Shown here one piece after another: positions 1-8,183 of a DNA stretch of 34,695 nucleotides; the first letter of the stretch is position 1, and the number at the start of each line of letters is the position of its first letter. This stretch comes from Bacillus nitratireducens (GTDB lineage: Bacteria > Bacillota > Bacilli > Bacillales > Bacillaceae_G). The notes under the pieces were generated by a model, which was given only the letters and a program-made list of their open reading frames with translations, did not search any database and was not told where the DNA came from. The stretch is taken from NCBI RefSeq assembly GCF_001884135.1, contig NZ_MAOC01000072.1:1-34695 (forward strand), read 5' to 3'. The translations under genes were made by a program, and so were the position numbers.

Positions 1-1
1 A

Positions 2-532
2 TACGTTAGTTCTGAGGATGAGAAAGCCAATTATCCTAAGTTCTATCGTGAAATGTTAGACCGATTAGCAAAGGCACAACGAGTATTATCAAGGCGCAAT
101 AAAGGTTCTGAGCGTTGGAATAAACAACGTATTCGTGTAGCCAAGTTACATGAGAAAGTAGCTAACCAACGTAAGAATTTCCTTCATCATGAGTCTAAAA
201 AGTTAGCTGCTAATTTTGATGTTGTAGCTATTGAAGACCTAAACATGAAAGGAATGTCGCAAGCACTTCATTTTGGAAAAAGTGCCGCTGATAATGGGTG
301 GGGTATGTTCACTTCTTTCTTAGCTTATAAACTAAATGAACAAGGAAAACAACTTGTGAAAATAGACAAATGGTTTCCTTCTACAAAAACATGTAGCAGT
401 TGTGGAAATGTAAAAAATATGACATTGTCTGAACGAGTCTATTCTTGTATATGCGGTGTAAATCTCGATAGAGATTATAACGCAGCTATCAATATCAAAA
501 ATGAAGCAATACGCCTATTAGCGTTAGCATAA
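2..532 (+). CDS. tnpB: TnpB (IS200/IS605 OrfB) RNA-guided nuclease, 5' part outside window
   Basis: TnpB is the transposon-encoded, RNA-guided RuvC-type nuclease ancestral to Cas12. The open frame runs in from the window edge: codons upstream of the first ATG at 53 encode residues such as EDEKANYPKFYREM, so that ATG is internal. Visible are the RuvC glutamate in VVAIEDLNMKGM, the zinc-binding pair CSSCG and CICG (CxCG spacing in the second knuckle), and the final RuvC aspartate in NLDRDYNAAINI, so the catalytic C-terminal half looks intact. No TnpA is visible; it could lie upstream of the window or be absent, as in IS1341-type elements. The right-end RNA region follows directly. Confidence is high for the family; whether the complete protein is functional cannot be judged here. 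Confidence 0.93.
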   Translation, partial: YVSSEDEKANYPKFYREMLDRLAKAQRVLSRRNKGSERWNKQRIRVAKLHEKVANQRKNFLHHESKKLAANFDVVAIEDLNMKGMSQALHFGKSAADNGWGMFTSFLAYKLNEQGKQLVKIDKWFPSTKTCSSCGNVKNMTLSERVYSCICGVNLDRDYNAAINIKNEAIRLLALA

Positions 533-671
533 ATAGCAATAAAATAACCTTTGGAACAAGGGAGTTAGCTCGGCTGTCTTAAGACGAATTCGTTAGCTAT
601 CAAAAGTAACGACTAACCGAGAAGCCCCCACTTCAAACAGTCCGTTAGGACGTTAAGTGGGGGGGAGTTCA
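533..671 (+). ncRNA. Right-end / omega (re)RNA region of the TnpB element
   Basis: TnpB guide RNAs are made from the 3' end of tnpB and the transposon right end. This stretch has the expected form: an AGTTAGCTCGG-type helix, then at 625-664 a strong hairpin with CCCCCACTT pairing to AAGTGGGGG and an inner GTCC/GGAC stem, ending in GGAGTTCAC near 671. A diverged version of the same terminal motif (CTCTCACTTCAA...TTAAGTGG..GAGTAGTTCAC) occurs at 8060-8093. The exact RNA 5' end and guide boundary are not determinable from sequence alone. Confidence 0.65.
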
Positions 672-691
672 CACCCCATATAGTGACCCCT

Positions 692-750
692 ATGAATACA
701 TAAAAAAGGAAGAGAATTTTTAAAATTCTCTTCCTTTTTTATGTATTCAT
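692..750. repeat. 59-bp perfect inverted repeat
   Basis: The two 29-bp arms (692-720 and 722-750) are exactly complementary around a single central T. The arm begins ATGAATACATAAAAAAGGAA. It lies just outside the IS605 right end. A transcript would form one very stable hairpin with a U-rich 3' arm, so it may act as a bidirectional terminator; a small palindromic mobile repeat is the alternative. Confidence 0.8.
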
Positions 751-824
751 TAGCTGTTTAGTATATCGAAAAATGATGTAGAATTTATCTATTCTATATA
801 TAACAGTATTAAGCATGATTTCAA

Positions 825-879
825 GATGAAATATTGCATATTAAAATGTATTGATATTAGTTAATACACTTAATATAAT
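825..879 (+). promoter_or_regulatory. PlcR-like box plus sigma-A promoter for peptide gene 1
   Basis: GATGAAATATTGCATA at 825-840 matches the PlcR box TATGnAnnnnTnCATA with one mismatch (first base). Ten bases later is TTGATA (851-856), a 17-bp spacer, and TATAAT (874-879), a near-consensus sigma-A promoter. The peptide start codon lies 50 bp downstream of the -10. The same box-10-(-35)-17-(-10) geometry recurs at 8385, 9281, 19470 and, on the minus strand, 27619. Confidence 0.78.
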
Positions 880-928
880 GAGAGTATAAGATTCACTACA
901 TCATAATATTAAAAAGGAGGAAATGATT

Positions 929-1009
929 ATGGAAATCGCAATGGCAGTTTTAAAATTCATAGGTGGAGCAATTCCATTGGTTCAAGAACTTTTAAAAGCA
1001 TTTATGTAA
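929..1009 (+). CDS. 26-aa amphipathic peptide, copy 1 (PSM / leaderless bacteriocin-like)
   Basis: Too short for routine gene calling. A strong AAGGAGG ribosome site lies 8 bases before ATG. The peptide begins MEIAMAVLKF and ends LVQELLKAFM, with a GG pair and one Pro between. It has two Glu and two Lys (net charge about zero), no signal peptide, no double-glycine leader and no Cys. The C-terminal half forms an amphipathic helix. Size and the formyl-Met, leaderless, hydrophobic/amphipathic design resemble staphylococcal phenol-soluble modulins and leaderless bacteriocins; a type I toxin is an alternative. It is certainly a real gene by comparison: a second locus at 9390 encodes the identical peptide with silent changes only and keeps ribosome site, promoter and 3' RNA structure. 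The function is inferred, not known. Confidence 0.82.
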   Translation: MEIAMAVLKFIGGAIPLVQELLKAFM

Positions 1010-1042
1010 GTTTATTACTCCGCAATTATTTATAGGAATTAT

Positions 1043-1095
1043 CAGACAAATGATCTGTATATCAAAGATAAATTGATGTACAAATCATTTGTCTG
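1043..1095 (+). other. Conserved 22-bp RNA stem-loop in the 3' UTR of peptide gene 1
   Basis: Left arm 1043-1064 (CAGACAAATGATCTGTATAT plus CA) pairs with right arm 1074-1095 with one mismatch and one G-U wobble around a 9-nt loop. The same structure follows the second copy (9501-9559), where most differences are wobble-compatible, suggesting selection on RNA folding. It has no U-tract of its own; a separate terminator follows. Confidence 0.72.
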
Positions 1096-1116
1096 AAAAA
1101 ACTTTAAACAAGAAAT

Positions 1117-1148
1117 AGAATCCCAGAAATCATAAGGGATTCTTTTTC
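1117..1148 (+). terminator. Intrinsic terminator of peptide gene 1
   Basis: AGAATCCC pairs with GGGATTCT across an 11-nt loop and is followed by a T-run (TTTTTC). The same terminator, with one loop change, ends the second copy at 9577-9607. Confidence 0.85.
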
Positions 1149-1162
1149 TGTGTGTGTAATTA

Positions 1163-1306
1163 TGGCTGTACCCCATGCCCATCAACCTAACAGAACAGGT
1201 TGCTCCCAAAACGATAAAAATAAAATTCGTTTCTATAAAAAACACAGAATTTTCGTTAAAGTGGAACTTCAAAATGTTAACTTGATGGGCTGAACCCCTT
1301 ATTCCC
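1163..1306. repeat. Dispersed repeat with TACCCCATGCCCATCAAC core at one end and TTGATGGGC...CCCC at the other
   Basis: The ends at about 1165-1185 and 1277-1302 are an inverted pair, each carrying the CCCATCAA/TTGATGGG core also seen near 8226, 14574, 18531, 21507 and 30470. The interior (1186-1276) is AT-rich and I see no credible gene; a 76-codon minus-strand frame across it looks like chance. Compare the intergenic bcr repeats of the B. cereus group; assignment to a named bcr family was not possible. Confidence 0.5.
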
Positions 1307-1477
1307 CCTTATCGAGGGGGGATTAGTGTTCAATTATATATATTAATTATGAACAAAATTCACCTATTAGCACTTAAAATATAGGTGGATTATTGCTTAG
1401 AAATAAATTTGTAATTGCTGGTGATTTTTATCTCGTTTACTGTAAAAATCACTATAGAAAGAGAGAAAAGGGTTGTA

Positions 1478-2647
1478 ATGGTAATAAAAATAGAAGAGAT
1501 ATACCAAGAGATATTGGACAGTAAAAGGAACAGATTTCCCAAAGGTACATGGAGTGATGATCAAGATAATAATCAAGCAAAACGTGTAATCAAGTATCTT
1601 ATAGAAAACGTTTTAAAGTGGGATAAAGAAACAATTCTTAAGAGTTGGAAATCCCAATTAATTATTAAATATAAATTAGGTGGTTTACTTAGCGTTAAAT
1701 ATCATGATAGCCCATATGTAATGATAAATGATGTTTATCCGAATTGTTTTAAAGAATGGGAATTTCAAATGACACCTAGGAACTATTGGACAAAGGAAAA
1801 GGCATTGAAAGCGTTAAAATGGACGATAGAAAAAAAAGAAAGGTTAACAGATAATAAACTATTGGAGGTTTATAACATTCGGTGGTTATCTAATCATAAT
1901 TTGAGTTCGCCTTGCCAAATTTTTTGGGGAGGTAGTCCTTACATAATGATAAATGAATTATATCCAGACCATTTTAAGGAATGGGAGTTTAAAAAAACTC
2001 CTAGTCGTTTATGGACAAGAAAAAAAGCGTTGGAAGCATTAAAATGGACGATAGAGGAAAGAAAACAAATGAATAATGAGGAGATAAGAAAAAAAATTAG
2101 TGTAATTTGGTTTTCAGAAATAGGCTTAAGGACCCCATTGGAGAGATATTGGAATGATAGTCCATTTAGTATGATAAATGAGTTATATCCTGGATGTTTT
2201 AAAGAGTGGGAATTCCAGAAAACACCTAAAAACTACTGGACAAGAAAAAAAGCGTTGGAAGCATTAAAATGGACGATAGAGGAAAAAGAAAAGTTAACTA
2301 ATGAAGAACTTACAAAGGTCTATAGTAGAAGATGGATGATTAATCAAAGGTTAATAACTCCATTAGAGAGATTTTGGAAAAATAGTCCATATGCCATGCT
2401 ACACGAGTTGTATCCAGGGAAATTTAAAGAATGGGAATTAAATAGGGCCCCTCGTGGATTTTGGACAAAGGAGAAAGCATTGGAAGCATTGAAATGGACG
2501 ATAGAGGAAAAAGAAAAATTAACTAATGAAGAACTAATAAGGGTGTATAGTAGAAGGTGGATAATTAATCAAGGGTTAAGAACCCCATTAGATAGATTTT
2601 GGAATAAGAACCCACATACTATGTTAAGTGAACTATATCCTAATTAA
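1478..2647 (+). CDS. Five-repeat protein of unknown function (~75-aa FKEWEF/ALKWTI repeats)
   Basis: 389 aa from the ATG at 1478, preceded by AAAAGGG; the open frame extends upstream to a hydrophobic start at 1415 that lacks a ribosome site. The protein is a tandem array: a diverged N-terminal unit (residues 1-100) followed by four units of about 75 aa. Each unit has the pattern W-T-K/R-x-K-A-L-x-A-L-K-W-T-I-E, a central R-W/I-W segment, P-x-x-x-F/Y-W, S-P-Y-x-M-I-x-E-L-Y-P and F-K-E-W-E-F. The last two units are nearly identical, suggesting recent internal duplication. No signal peptide or membrane segment; helical and basic-rich. I recall such repeats from Bacillus DUF4046-type proteins but am not certain. 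It stands alone between a dispersed repeat and an IS6 element. A nucleic-acid-binding role is possible but unsupported. Confidence 0.85.
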   Translation: MVIKIEEIYQEILDSKRNRFPKGTWSDDQDNNQAKRVIKYLIENVLKWDKETILKSWKSQLIIKYKLGGLLSVKYHDSPYVMINDVYPNCFKEWEFQMTPRNYWTKEKALKALKWTIEKKERLTDNKLLEVYNIRWLSNHNLSSPCQIFWGGSPYIMINELYPDHFKEWEFKKTPSRLWTRKKALEALKWTIEERKQMNNEEIRKKISVIWFSEIGLRTPLERYWNDSPFSMINELYPGCFKEWEFQKTPKNYWTRKKALEALKWTIEEKEKLTNEELTKVYSRRWMINQRLITPLERFWKNSPYAMLHELYPGKFKEWELNRAPRGFWTKEKALEALKWTIEEKEKLTNEELIRVYSRRWIINQGLRTPLDRFWNKNPHTMLSELYPN

Positions 2648-2700
2648 TTTATAATAAATATGAAAGTTTAACATAAATGAAACTAAATCTTTCTTTTACG

Positions 2701-3510
2701 GGCTCTGTTGCAAAGTTTTTATATAAACAAAAAAATCCTAATTTAGTAGGTAGAGTTTATGCAACTTTGAATAGTTTCTCTAATTCATTGTACGTCGAAA
2801 AAACGAAGTTTGGTTGTTGCAAACTTCGTTTTTGTTTATATAGGACATGAATAGTTTCGATGCTTTTCAAGTTACGTGAAGCATGGCGAAGACTTTGAAA
2901 TCCTGCGGATTTGGAAAAACGTCGCTTGATATGTCTATGATCCTGTTCGATGAGATTATTCAAATGCTTGATTGTACAATGAATGGTATGCTTATAAAAG
3001 CCTTGCTCTCCCAATTTATTGAACGCGCAAAGTAACGCGGGAGTCTATCTGTTGTGAGAACCGTTGCTTCTCCTAATGTTTTTACTAGTCTTTTCATAAA
3101 GGCATAAGCCGCTTGATGATCTCGTTTTTTGCGAAGCTTAATATCCAATGTGTGTCCATCTTTATCAATTGCTTGATAGAGATAACGTCATTCGCCTTTC
3201 ACTTTGATATAGGTTTCATCCAGGTGCCAAGACAGCTGCACAGATTTGTTTTTCTTTTTCCAAATCTGATAAATGAGATTTCCATGTTCATGAACCCATC
3301 GCATGATAGTAGTGGGATGGACCGATACACCACGTTCTTTCAAAATTTCAGATACATCTCGATAACTTAAAGAAAAACGATGGTAGTAGCCGACGGCTAC
3401 CAAAAAAACATCTTGTTTGAACTGTTTTCCTTTAAAATATACCTTTTATCATTCTCCTCATTCTGTTTTGCAAAAATTTAGCTTACTTTTAAAAACTTTG
3501 CAACAGAATC
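2701..3510 (-). mobile_element. IS6-family element (IS431/IS257-like ends), inactive
   Basis: Ends GGCTCTGTTGCAAAGTTTTT (2701-2720) and its inverted partner AAAAACTTTGCAACAGAATC (3491-3510), about 810 bp apart, the usual IS6 length. No 8-bp target duplication is visible (CTTTTACG before, GAAGGGAC after). This copy differs from the three IS240-like copies with GGTTCTGGTGCAAAAA ends elsewhere in the window. Confidence 0.85.
2757..3450 (-). pseudogene. IS6-family DDE transposase, broken
   Basis: Three consecutive minus-strand fragments together cover the transposase. The N-terminal helix-turn-helix and first Asp (VAVGYYHRFSLSYRDVSEIL ... WHLDETYIKVKGE, about 3403-3188) ends in a stop where W is expected (TGA for TGG). 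Then LDIKLRKKRDHQAAYAF... runs to a frameshift near 3015. The C-terminal part follows (HLNNLIEQDHRHIKRRF, with the catalytic Glu region). No in-frame start codon is evident either. At least two independent lesions make it nonfunctional. Confidence 0.9.
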
Positions 3511-3721
3511 GAAGGGACAAAAAGGGTAGAAAAGACATGGATTTGCAAGGGGCCGTCTGCAAAAGTTTATAAATTATAACATATATATATGCCTATAGTA
3601 GTTACGAAAAGGTAACAAAAATGCTATTTTCAAAAAAAATGCTTGATATATATTTTGAGTTTTTGTTATTATAAGCTTATTTATTCTATATTTTTGCAAA
3701 TGTACTAGAGGGAGTGCCATC

Positions 3722-3880
3722 ATGTATGGTATGGTTGAAATCGCAAAGGAGAACAATATAAGTCTCTATCATTCTCTTCGGTTTCTGATTGAAACGCTCC
3801 CATTACTAAGACAAAAGAAAAATCTATGTTGGGTTTTCTTTTGTCTTAGTAGTGGGAGGAGCCCTAGTGTTATGTTATAA
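3722..3880 (+). pseudogene. C-terminal remnant of an IS66-family transposase
   Basis: The first 27 codons (YGMVEIAKENNISLYHSLRF and LIETLP) resemble the extreme C-terminus of IS66 TnpC proteins, which end in similar E-x-A-x-x-N ... L-x-x-L-L-P sequences. The frame then runs into the hairpin at 3797. No upstream transposase sequence remains. The surrounding 3511-4049 is otherwise noncoding; the direct-repeat TATTCTCACTATTATTCACA stretch near 3970-4010 is simple-sequence-like. Confidence 0.5.
3797..3858. repeat. 25-bp-stem inverted repeat, probable terminator or IS end
   Basis: Arm CTCCCATTACTAAGACAAAA plus GAAAA pairs with TTTTCTTTTGTCTTAGTAGTGGGAG with a single mismatch around a 12-nt loop. 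It sits at the end of the IS66 remnant, so it is probably the element's terminator or end structure. Confidence 0.7.
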
Positions 3881-4049
3881 CACTGAAATATGTAGGAGAA
3901 ACTATAGATTTTGGTTGATTATATGGAATGAAAAATTAAATCGTTATTCTTTGGATTCAGACTACCATTATTCTCACTACTATTCTCACTATTATTCACA
4001 CTATTATTCACATTAAAAGAGGTATAAGGAGGAAGGTATATCTATTAAG

Positions 4050-5687
4050 ATGGAGAGATATACCAAGTTAGAAATGAACATTAAATTTAATAAAAAAGTA
4101 GTAGCATTCACGGCAGGATTAACGGTATTATCTTCACCATTGGTATCGTTTGCAGAGGAACAACAATCAGTAAACAATAAGCAACCTACAAGCGTTCAGG
4201 AACAAAGTAAAACAGACCAACTTCAAACATCAGATGAACAGGCTCTAAAAAGTATTGAAGCTAGTTTTGAAGAGGTAGACGGACGTGGTGGAGGTACTGT
4301 CGATAATAAGAAAGCAGACAGTCTTCAACGTTCAGAAGGTATTCATGAAGAAACAGGTACATTAACTGTTCCTAACAATTCAAACAGAACAAAACGTAGT
4401 CTGTCTTCCGCATCACCTAGCATCTCTAGTACAATAAACGGTGTTCCATTCACTGAATGGATTGTTCCAGCAGGTAACGATAATATTCGTCCTCAAAACT
4501 ACATGAGTCCAAAGTACATTACAATTCATGAGACTGATAATACAAGTGTAGGAGCAGGTGCTAGGAACCACGCTCAATACCTATATAACCAAGCAGTAGG
4601 GAACACAGACCGAGCTGCATCATGGCACTTTACAGTGGACGATAAAGAGATTTATCAACACTTACCATTAAACGAAAACGGGTGGCACGCAGGAGACGGT
4701 AATGGCCCGGGTAATAGAGAGTCTATTGCAATTGAAATCGCGGTTAACAGCGATGGTAACTACAGTAAAGCAGTAGATAACGCTAAGAAACTTGTAGCTT
4801 ATTTAATGAAAGAAACTGGTGTACCGTTAAATAACATCGTAAAACATCAAAGGTGGAGCGGTAAAAATTGTCCTGCTAACATGATTAATAATGGACAATG
4901 GGATGCATTCGTAAATGGTGCTGGAGGATATTATAATAATCTTTATCAACCAAAAGACGACATTACAGGAGGTTGGTATGAGCCGGCTATTCGAGAGCTA
5001 AATAGAAGGGGTATTATGGCAGGGGAAGGAAACGGTGTTTTCGCACCTAATAGAGCGGTAACAAGAGCCGAATTTGCTCAATTAATCTCTAAATCTCTAA
5101 ACTTGCCCGCTGGAGATACTTCATTTAAAGACCTAAACGATGCAAACTCAACTTTACGAGATGGTATTAAACGCACTGCAAGTGCAGGTATCATTGCAGG
5201 TAGAGGTGACGGTTATTTTGACCCAAACACATCTATTACAAGAGAAGAATCAGCAATTATTGTAAACAAGGCTTTACAGTATAAAGGTCTATGGGGGCCA
5301 GTTGCAAACTTACCATTCTCAGACAAAGACAAAATTATCTATAAAGAAGACGTACAAAGATTGTATGGACTAGGTATTGTAAAAGGTAAGGGTGACAATC
5401 AATATGACCCTAAAGGAACAACAACTCGTGGTGAAACAGCATCATTCATTCTAAACATGCTTCAAGTAATTGAAACCGGTAGTGTTCAAAATACAATTGG
5501 AACAGCTCAAATAAATGGTATTGGGGTAAATGTTCGGAGTGGAGCAGGTACAAACTACTCTATTGTTAGAAAGGCAAGTAAAGGTGAAAAAGTTACAGTA
5601 TATGAAGAAAAGAATGGTTGGCTAAGAATTGAAACGAATCAGTGGGTTTATAATGACCCTAGTTATATCAACTATAACAAACGATAA
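4050..5687 (+). CDS. S-layer-anchored N-acetylmuramoyl-L-alanine amidase (Amidase_2 + 3 SLH + SH3)
   Basis: 545 aa. It cleaves the bond between N-acetylmuramic acid and L-Ala in peptidoglycan, outside the cell. A signal peptide ends near LVSFAEE; a low-complexity linker runs to about residue 150. The zinc amidase domain shows ligands H160 (TIHET), H266 (KHQRW) and C274 (KNCPANM), with WHAGDGNGPGNRES and IAIEIAVN as the usual core. Three SLH modules (about 305-475; GIMAGEGNGVFAPNRAVTRAE, GIIAGRGDGYFDPN, GIVKGKGDNQYDP) bind pyruvylated wall polysaccharide, and a C-terminal bacterial SH3 domain (about 485-540, GVNVRSGAGTNYSIV) adds wall binding. A strong AAGGAGG lies 16 bases before this ATG, rather far; the ATG at 4074 is an alternative start with no site of its own. 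Role could be turnover, chain separation or lysis of rivals. Confidence 0.93.
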   Translation: MERYTKLEMNIKFNKKVVAFTAGLTVLSSPLVSFAEEQQSVNNKQPTSVQEQSKTDQLQTSDEQALKSIEASFEEVDGRGGGTVDNKKADSLQRSEGIHEETGTLTVPNNSNRTKRSLSSASPSISSTINGVPFTEWIVPAGNDNIRPQNYMSPKYITIHETDNTSVGAGARNHAQYLYNQAVGNTDRAASWHFTVDDKEIYQHLPLNENGWHAGDGNGPGNRESIAIEIAVNSDGNYSKAVDNAKKLVAYLMKETGVPLNNIVKHQRWSGKNCPANMINNGQWDAFVNGAGGYYNNLYQPKDDITGGWYEPAIRELNRRGIMAGEGNGVFAPNRAVTRAEFAQLISKSLNLPAGDTSFKDLNDANSTLRDGIKRTASAGIIAGRGDGYFDPNTSITREESAIIVNKALQYKGLWGPVANLPFSDKDKIIYKEDVQRLYGLGIVKGKGDNQYDPKGTTTRGETASFILNMLQVIETGSVQNTIGTAQINGIGVNVRSGAGTNYSIVRKASKGEKVTVYEEKNGWLRIETNQWVYNDPSYINYNKR

Positions 5688-5738
5688 AAACTAAATAGTG
5701 AAAGGAACAAGTCATATTTGGATATATAACTTGTTCTC

Positions 5739-5774
5739 AGGCTGTGAAGAAGACTTTCTCCACAGCCTGTTTTT
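5739..5774 (+). terminator. Intrinsic terminator after the amidase gene
   Basis: AGGCTGTG (5739-5746) pairs with CACAGCCT (5761-5768), with an AGAA/TTCT inner extension, followed by GTTTTTG. Confidence 0.85.
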
Positions 5775-5894
5775 GTGTCTGCTCCCTCTTTACCTGCCAA
5801 TGCTGATAAATTAATTTTTTTGAAATTGTCACTTTCCTGTAACATAAGTGATTTATTTTATAATAAGAAACTGACATGGAAAGAGGGAGAAGTT

Positions 5895-7679
5895 ATGAAA
5901 AAAATCATACCGATAGTCGCATTAATAGGCATGATGAGCTTAGGGATACAAGAAATGAATGTGAAAGCTGAGACATACAAAAGTGCAGGTTCCAAAATGG
6001 ATTTTTGGAATTCTAAAAGAACAGGTACTAATTTTATGAATAGCACTTCATTACCTGAGAACTACAAAAGTGCAAAGGAAGCTCATATTGAATATGTTCG
6101 TTTAGCACCTGATAAATGGGCAAAAGATAAGGATTTCTTATTTGAAGACAAACCAGATACATCAGGAAAAGATTTTCTTATCGGTAATGCAGATAATTAT
6201 CAAAGATTGGTGGAAGAGGATGTAGCAAAATTGAAAGCAGATTTAGATGCTGCACAATCACAAGGGATTAAAGTTGTACTTACAATGCTTTCATTACCTG
6301 GTGATCGTTGGCGTCAATTTAACAATAATCAGAATGATGATAGAATTTGGGAAGAAGAGAAATATCAAGAACAAGCAAGCCAATTTTGGAAAGACCTTGC
6401 GTTTGAATTGAAAGATCATCCAGCTGTGGTTGGTTACAACATTATCAATGAACCACATCCAGAAACATCTAAGAAAAATAGATATAATGATTTTTGGACG
6501 GAAGATTATGAGAAATGGTATTCAAAAGTGAAGGGAACCCCAGCTGATTTAAATGAATTTTATCAAAAAGTTGTTACTTCAATTCGTGAAGTAGATAAAG
6601 AAACACCTATTATTTTAGATTCAGGTCTATATGCCACACCTTGGGCTTTTAAATATCTTAAACCAGTTAAAGATAATAAGACATTGTATGCATTTCATAT
6701 GTATGAGCCATATCAATTAACAAGTCAACGTGAAAATCAAAATAAAGAGTATCAATATCCTGGAATTGTAAAAGTAGGAGATTTAGAAACACCTATGATG
6801 TGGGATAAAGATGGATTAAATACATTCTTACAGCCTGTGCAAAATTGGTCTCAGGAAAATCATGTACCATCTAATCGAATCATTGCTGAGGAATTTGGAA
6901 TTAATCGTACCGTTCCTGGAGCACCCCAATACATGCAAGACTTAATTTCTATATTCAATCAGAAAGGATGGCATAAATCATTCTATGCATTCCGTGAAGA
7001 TACTTGGACAGGAATGAATTATGAATTAGGAACAGAAAAAATAAAATGGGATGAAGAGGGGCAACCAAAACGTCAAGATAATCCACTTTGGGATGTAATA
7101 AAAAATGATTTACAAATCGATGCAGGAGTAAATAGAACTATATTTAAGGATGTCCCACAAGAACACTGGGCATTTCATGCAATTCATGATTTAGCGAATA
7201 AAGGAATTATTGCAGGTTATGGAAATGGGATATTTGGTATGGGTGATAATGTAACACGGGAACAAGTAGCTGCATTAATTTACCGTACTTTGCATATAGA
7301 AAAACAAGATAAATATGAAAATCCATACAGAGATATCGATGGAAATTCAACAATGTTTCCTAAGGAAATATTGGCTTTAACTAAGCTAGGATTTTTCCAA
7401 GGGGATGATCAAGGAAACTTTAGACCGAAAGCTACATTAACACGTGCAGAAATGGCACAAGTTATTAAGAAAGCATTTAGATTAGATGTAAAGGCGCCAC
7501 ATAATTTCAACGATGTTCCAGCAAATTCATGGGCAAAAGATGCGATTAGTGCCGTGCAATCGAACCATATTGCAGTAGGAGTTGGAGAAGGGAAATTTGC
7601 TCCGGATATGAACGTAACACGTGAACAGTATGCACAGTTTTTATATAATGCAATTTCAAATGCGCAATCCCATCAATAA
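5895..7679 (+). CDS. S-layer-anchored glycoside hydrolase family 5 enzyme (cellulase/mannanase-like)
   Basis: 594 aa from the ATG at 5895, which follows GAGGGAGAAG; the frame is open 120 bases further upstream but without a ribosome site. Signal peptide MKKIIPIVALIGMMSLG...VKAE. The GH5 catalytic domain (about 30-395) shows the acid/base Glu186 in YNIINEPHPE and the nucleophile Glu333 in IIAEEFGINR. Three C-terminal SLH modules (about 415-590: GIIAGYGNGIFGMGDNVTRE, LGFFQGDDQGNFRPKATLTR, HIAVGVGEGKFAPDMNVTR) anchor it to wall polysaccharide. Substrate (beta-glucan, mannan or other) cannot be fixed from motifs. It forms a pair of surface hydrolases with the preceding SLH amidase, but a terminator separates them. 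No PlcR box was found upstream. No clear terminator follows. Confidence 0.92.
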   Translation: MKKIIPIVALIGMMSLGIQEMNVKAETYKSAGSKMDFWNSKRTGTNFMNSTSLPENYKSAKEAHIEYVRLAPDKWAKDKDFLFEDKPDTSGKDFLIGNADNYQRLVEEDVAKLKADLDAAQSQGIKVVLTMLSLPGDRWRQFNNNQNDDRIWEEEKYQEQASQFWKDLAFELKDHPAVVGYNIINEPHPETSKKNRYNDFWTEDYEKWYSKVKGTPADLNEFYQKVVTSIREVDKETPIILDSGLYATPWAFKYLKPVKDNKTLYAFHMYEPYQLTSQRENQNKEYQYPGIVKVGDLETPMMWDKDGLNTFLQPVQNWSQENHVPSNRIIAEEFGINRTVPGAPQYMQDLISIFNQKGWHKSFYAFREDTWTGMNYELGTEKIKWDEEGQPKRQDNPLWDVIKNDLQIDAGVNRTIFKDVPQEHWAFHAIHDLANKGIIAGYGNGIFGMGDNVTREQVAALIYRTLHIEKQDKYENPYRDIDGNSTMFPKEILALTKLGFFQGDDQGNFRPKATLTRAEMAQVIKKAFRLDVKAPHNFNDVPANSWAKDAISAVQSNHIAVGVGEGKFAPDMNVTREQYAQFLYNAISNAQSHQ

Positions 7680-7779
7680 AAAGAAAATGAAGTTGAGTGG
7701 TTTATTATATCATCATTATAAGGGCGTATTACTGCTCGTAAAAATTTAACGAATTTACCGAAAGAATTCTCCTTTCTCA

Positions 7780-8093
7780 AGCGTGTGAAGGGCGATAGCC
7801 CAACGGTAGGTGGGAGATGAATTCCGGTTTGGCATAGCCAAAAACTTTTGATAAACTAACTATATGAAGTTCTTTGATAACTTGATATATGAGGTTGCAG
7901 GAAGAAAATAGAGTGCGAAAACCAAGCCATGCGGTTCCTCCGTAAAATATCAACCGTACCAAGAGAGCGTCCAAGCGTTGGACATCTAGGGGTGGAACAC
8001 CCCGAAGTAACGCTCAGGGAGACGAAAGGTTACTTTCGTCGTGGAACTGAGAAGCTCTCACTTCAAGCTTTGTTAAGTGGCGAGTAGTTCACT
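7780..8093 (+). ncRNA. Orphan IS200/IS605 right end: omega-RNA-like region without nuclease gene
   Basis: No long frame is present, but the sequence is dense in hairpins: GGGCGATAGCCC (7788 region), GGGGTGGAACACCCC (about 7990-8004), ACGAAAGGTTACTTTCGT (about 8022-8040), and a terminal CTCTCACTT/AAGTGGCGAG hairpin ending GAGTAGTTCAC (8056-8093). The terminal motif matches the right end of the TnpB element at 620-671. It therefore looks like the guide-RNA end of an IS605-group element (TnpB- or IscB/IsrB-type) whose protein gene has been lost, or a non-autonomous derivative. The stretch 7680-7779 shows nothing recognisable. Confidence 0.6.
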
Positions 8094-8183
8094 TGGTGAT
8101 ACCTCATATCAACTTAAAAACTTTATAACGCCCCCTAAACAAAAAATTGTACATTTTCATCTGGACATGTCAATCTTCTTGTT

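Noticed and set aside
1042-1272. 76-codon minus-strand frame
   Set aside because: It covers the terminator of peptide gene 1 and a dispersed repeat, has no ribosome site and no recognisable motif.
3574-3756. 60-codon minus-strand frame
   Set aside because: Overlaps the IS66 remnant on the other strand, is AT-rich and lacks a start signal.
7777-7974. 65-codon minus-strand frame in the orphan IS605 end
   Set aside because: The hairpin density and terminal motif explain the segment better as RNA/transposon end; the frame has no ribosome site.
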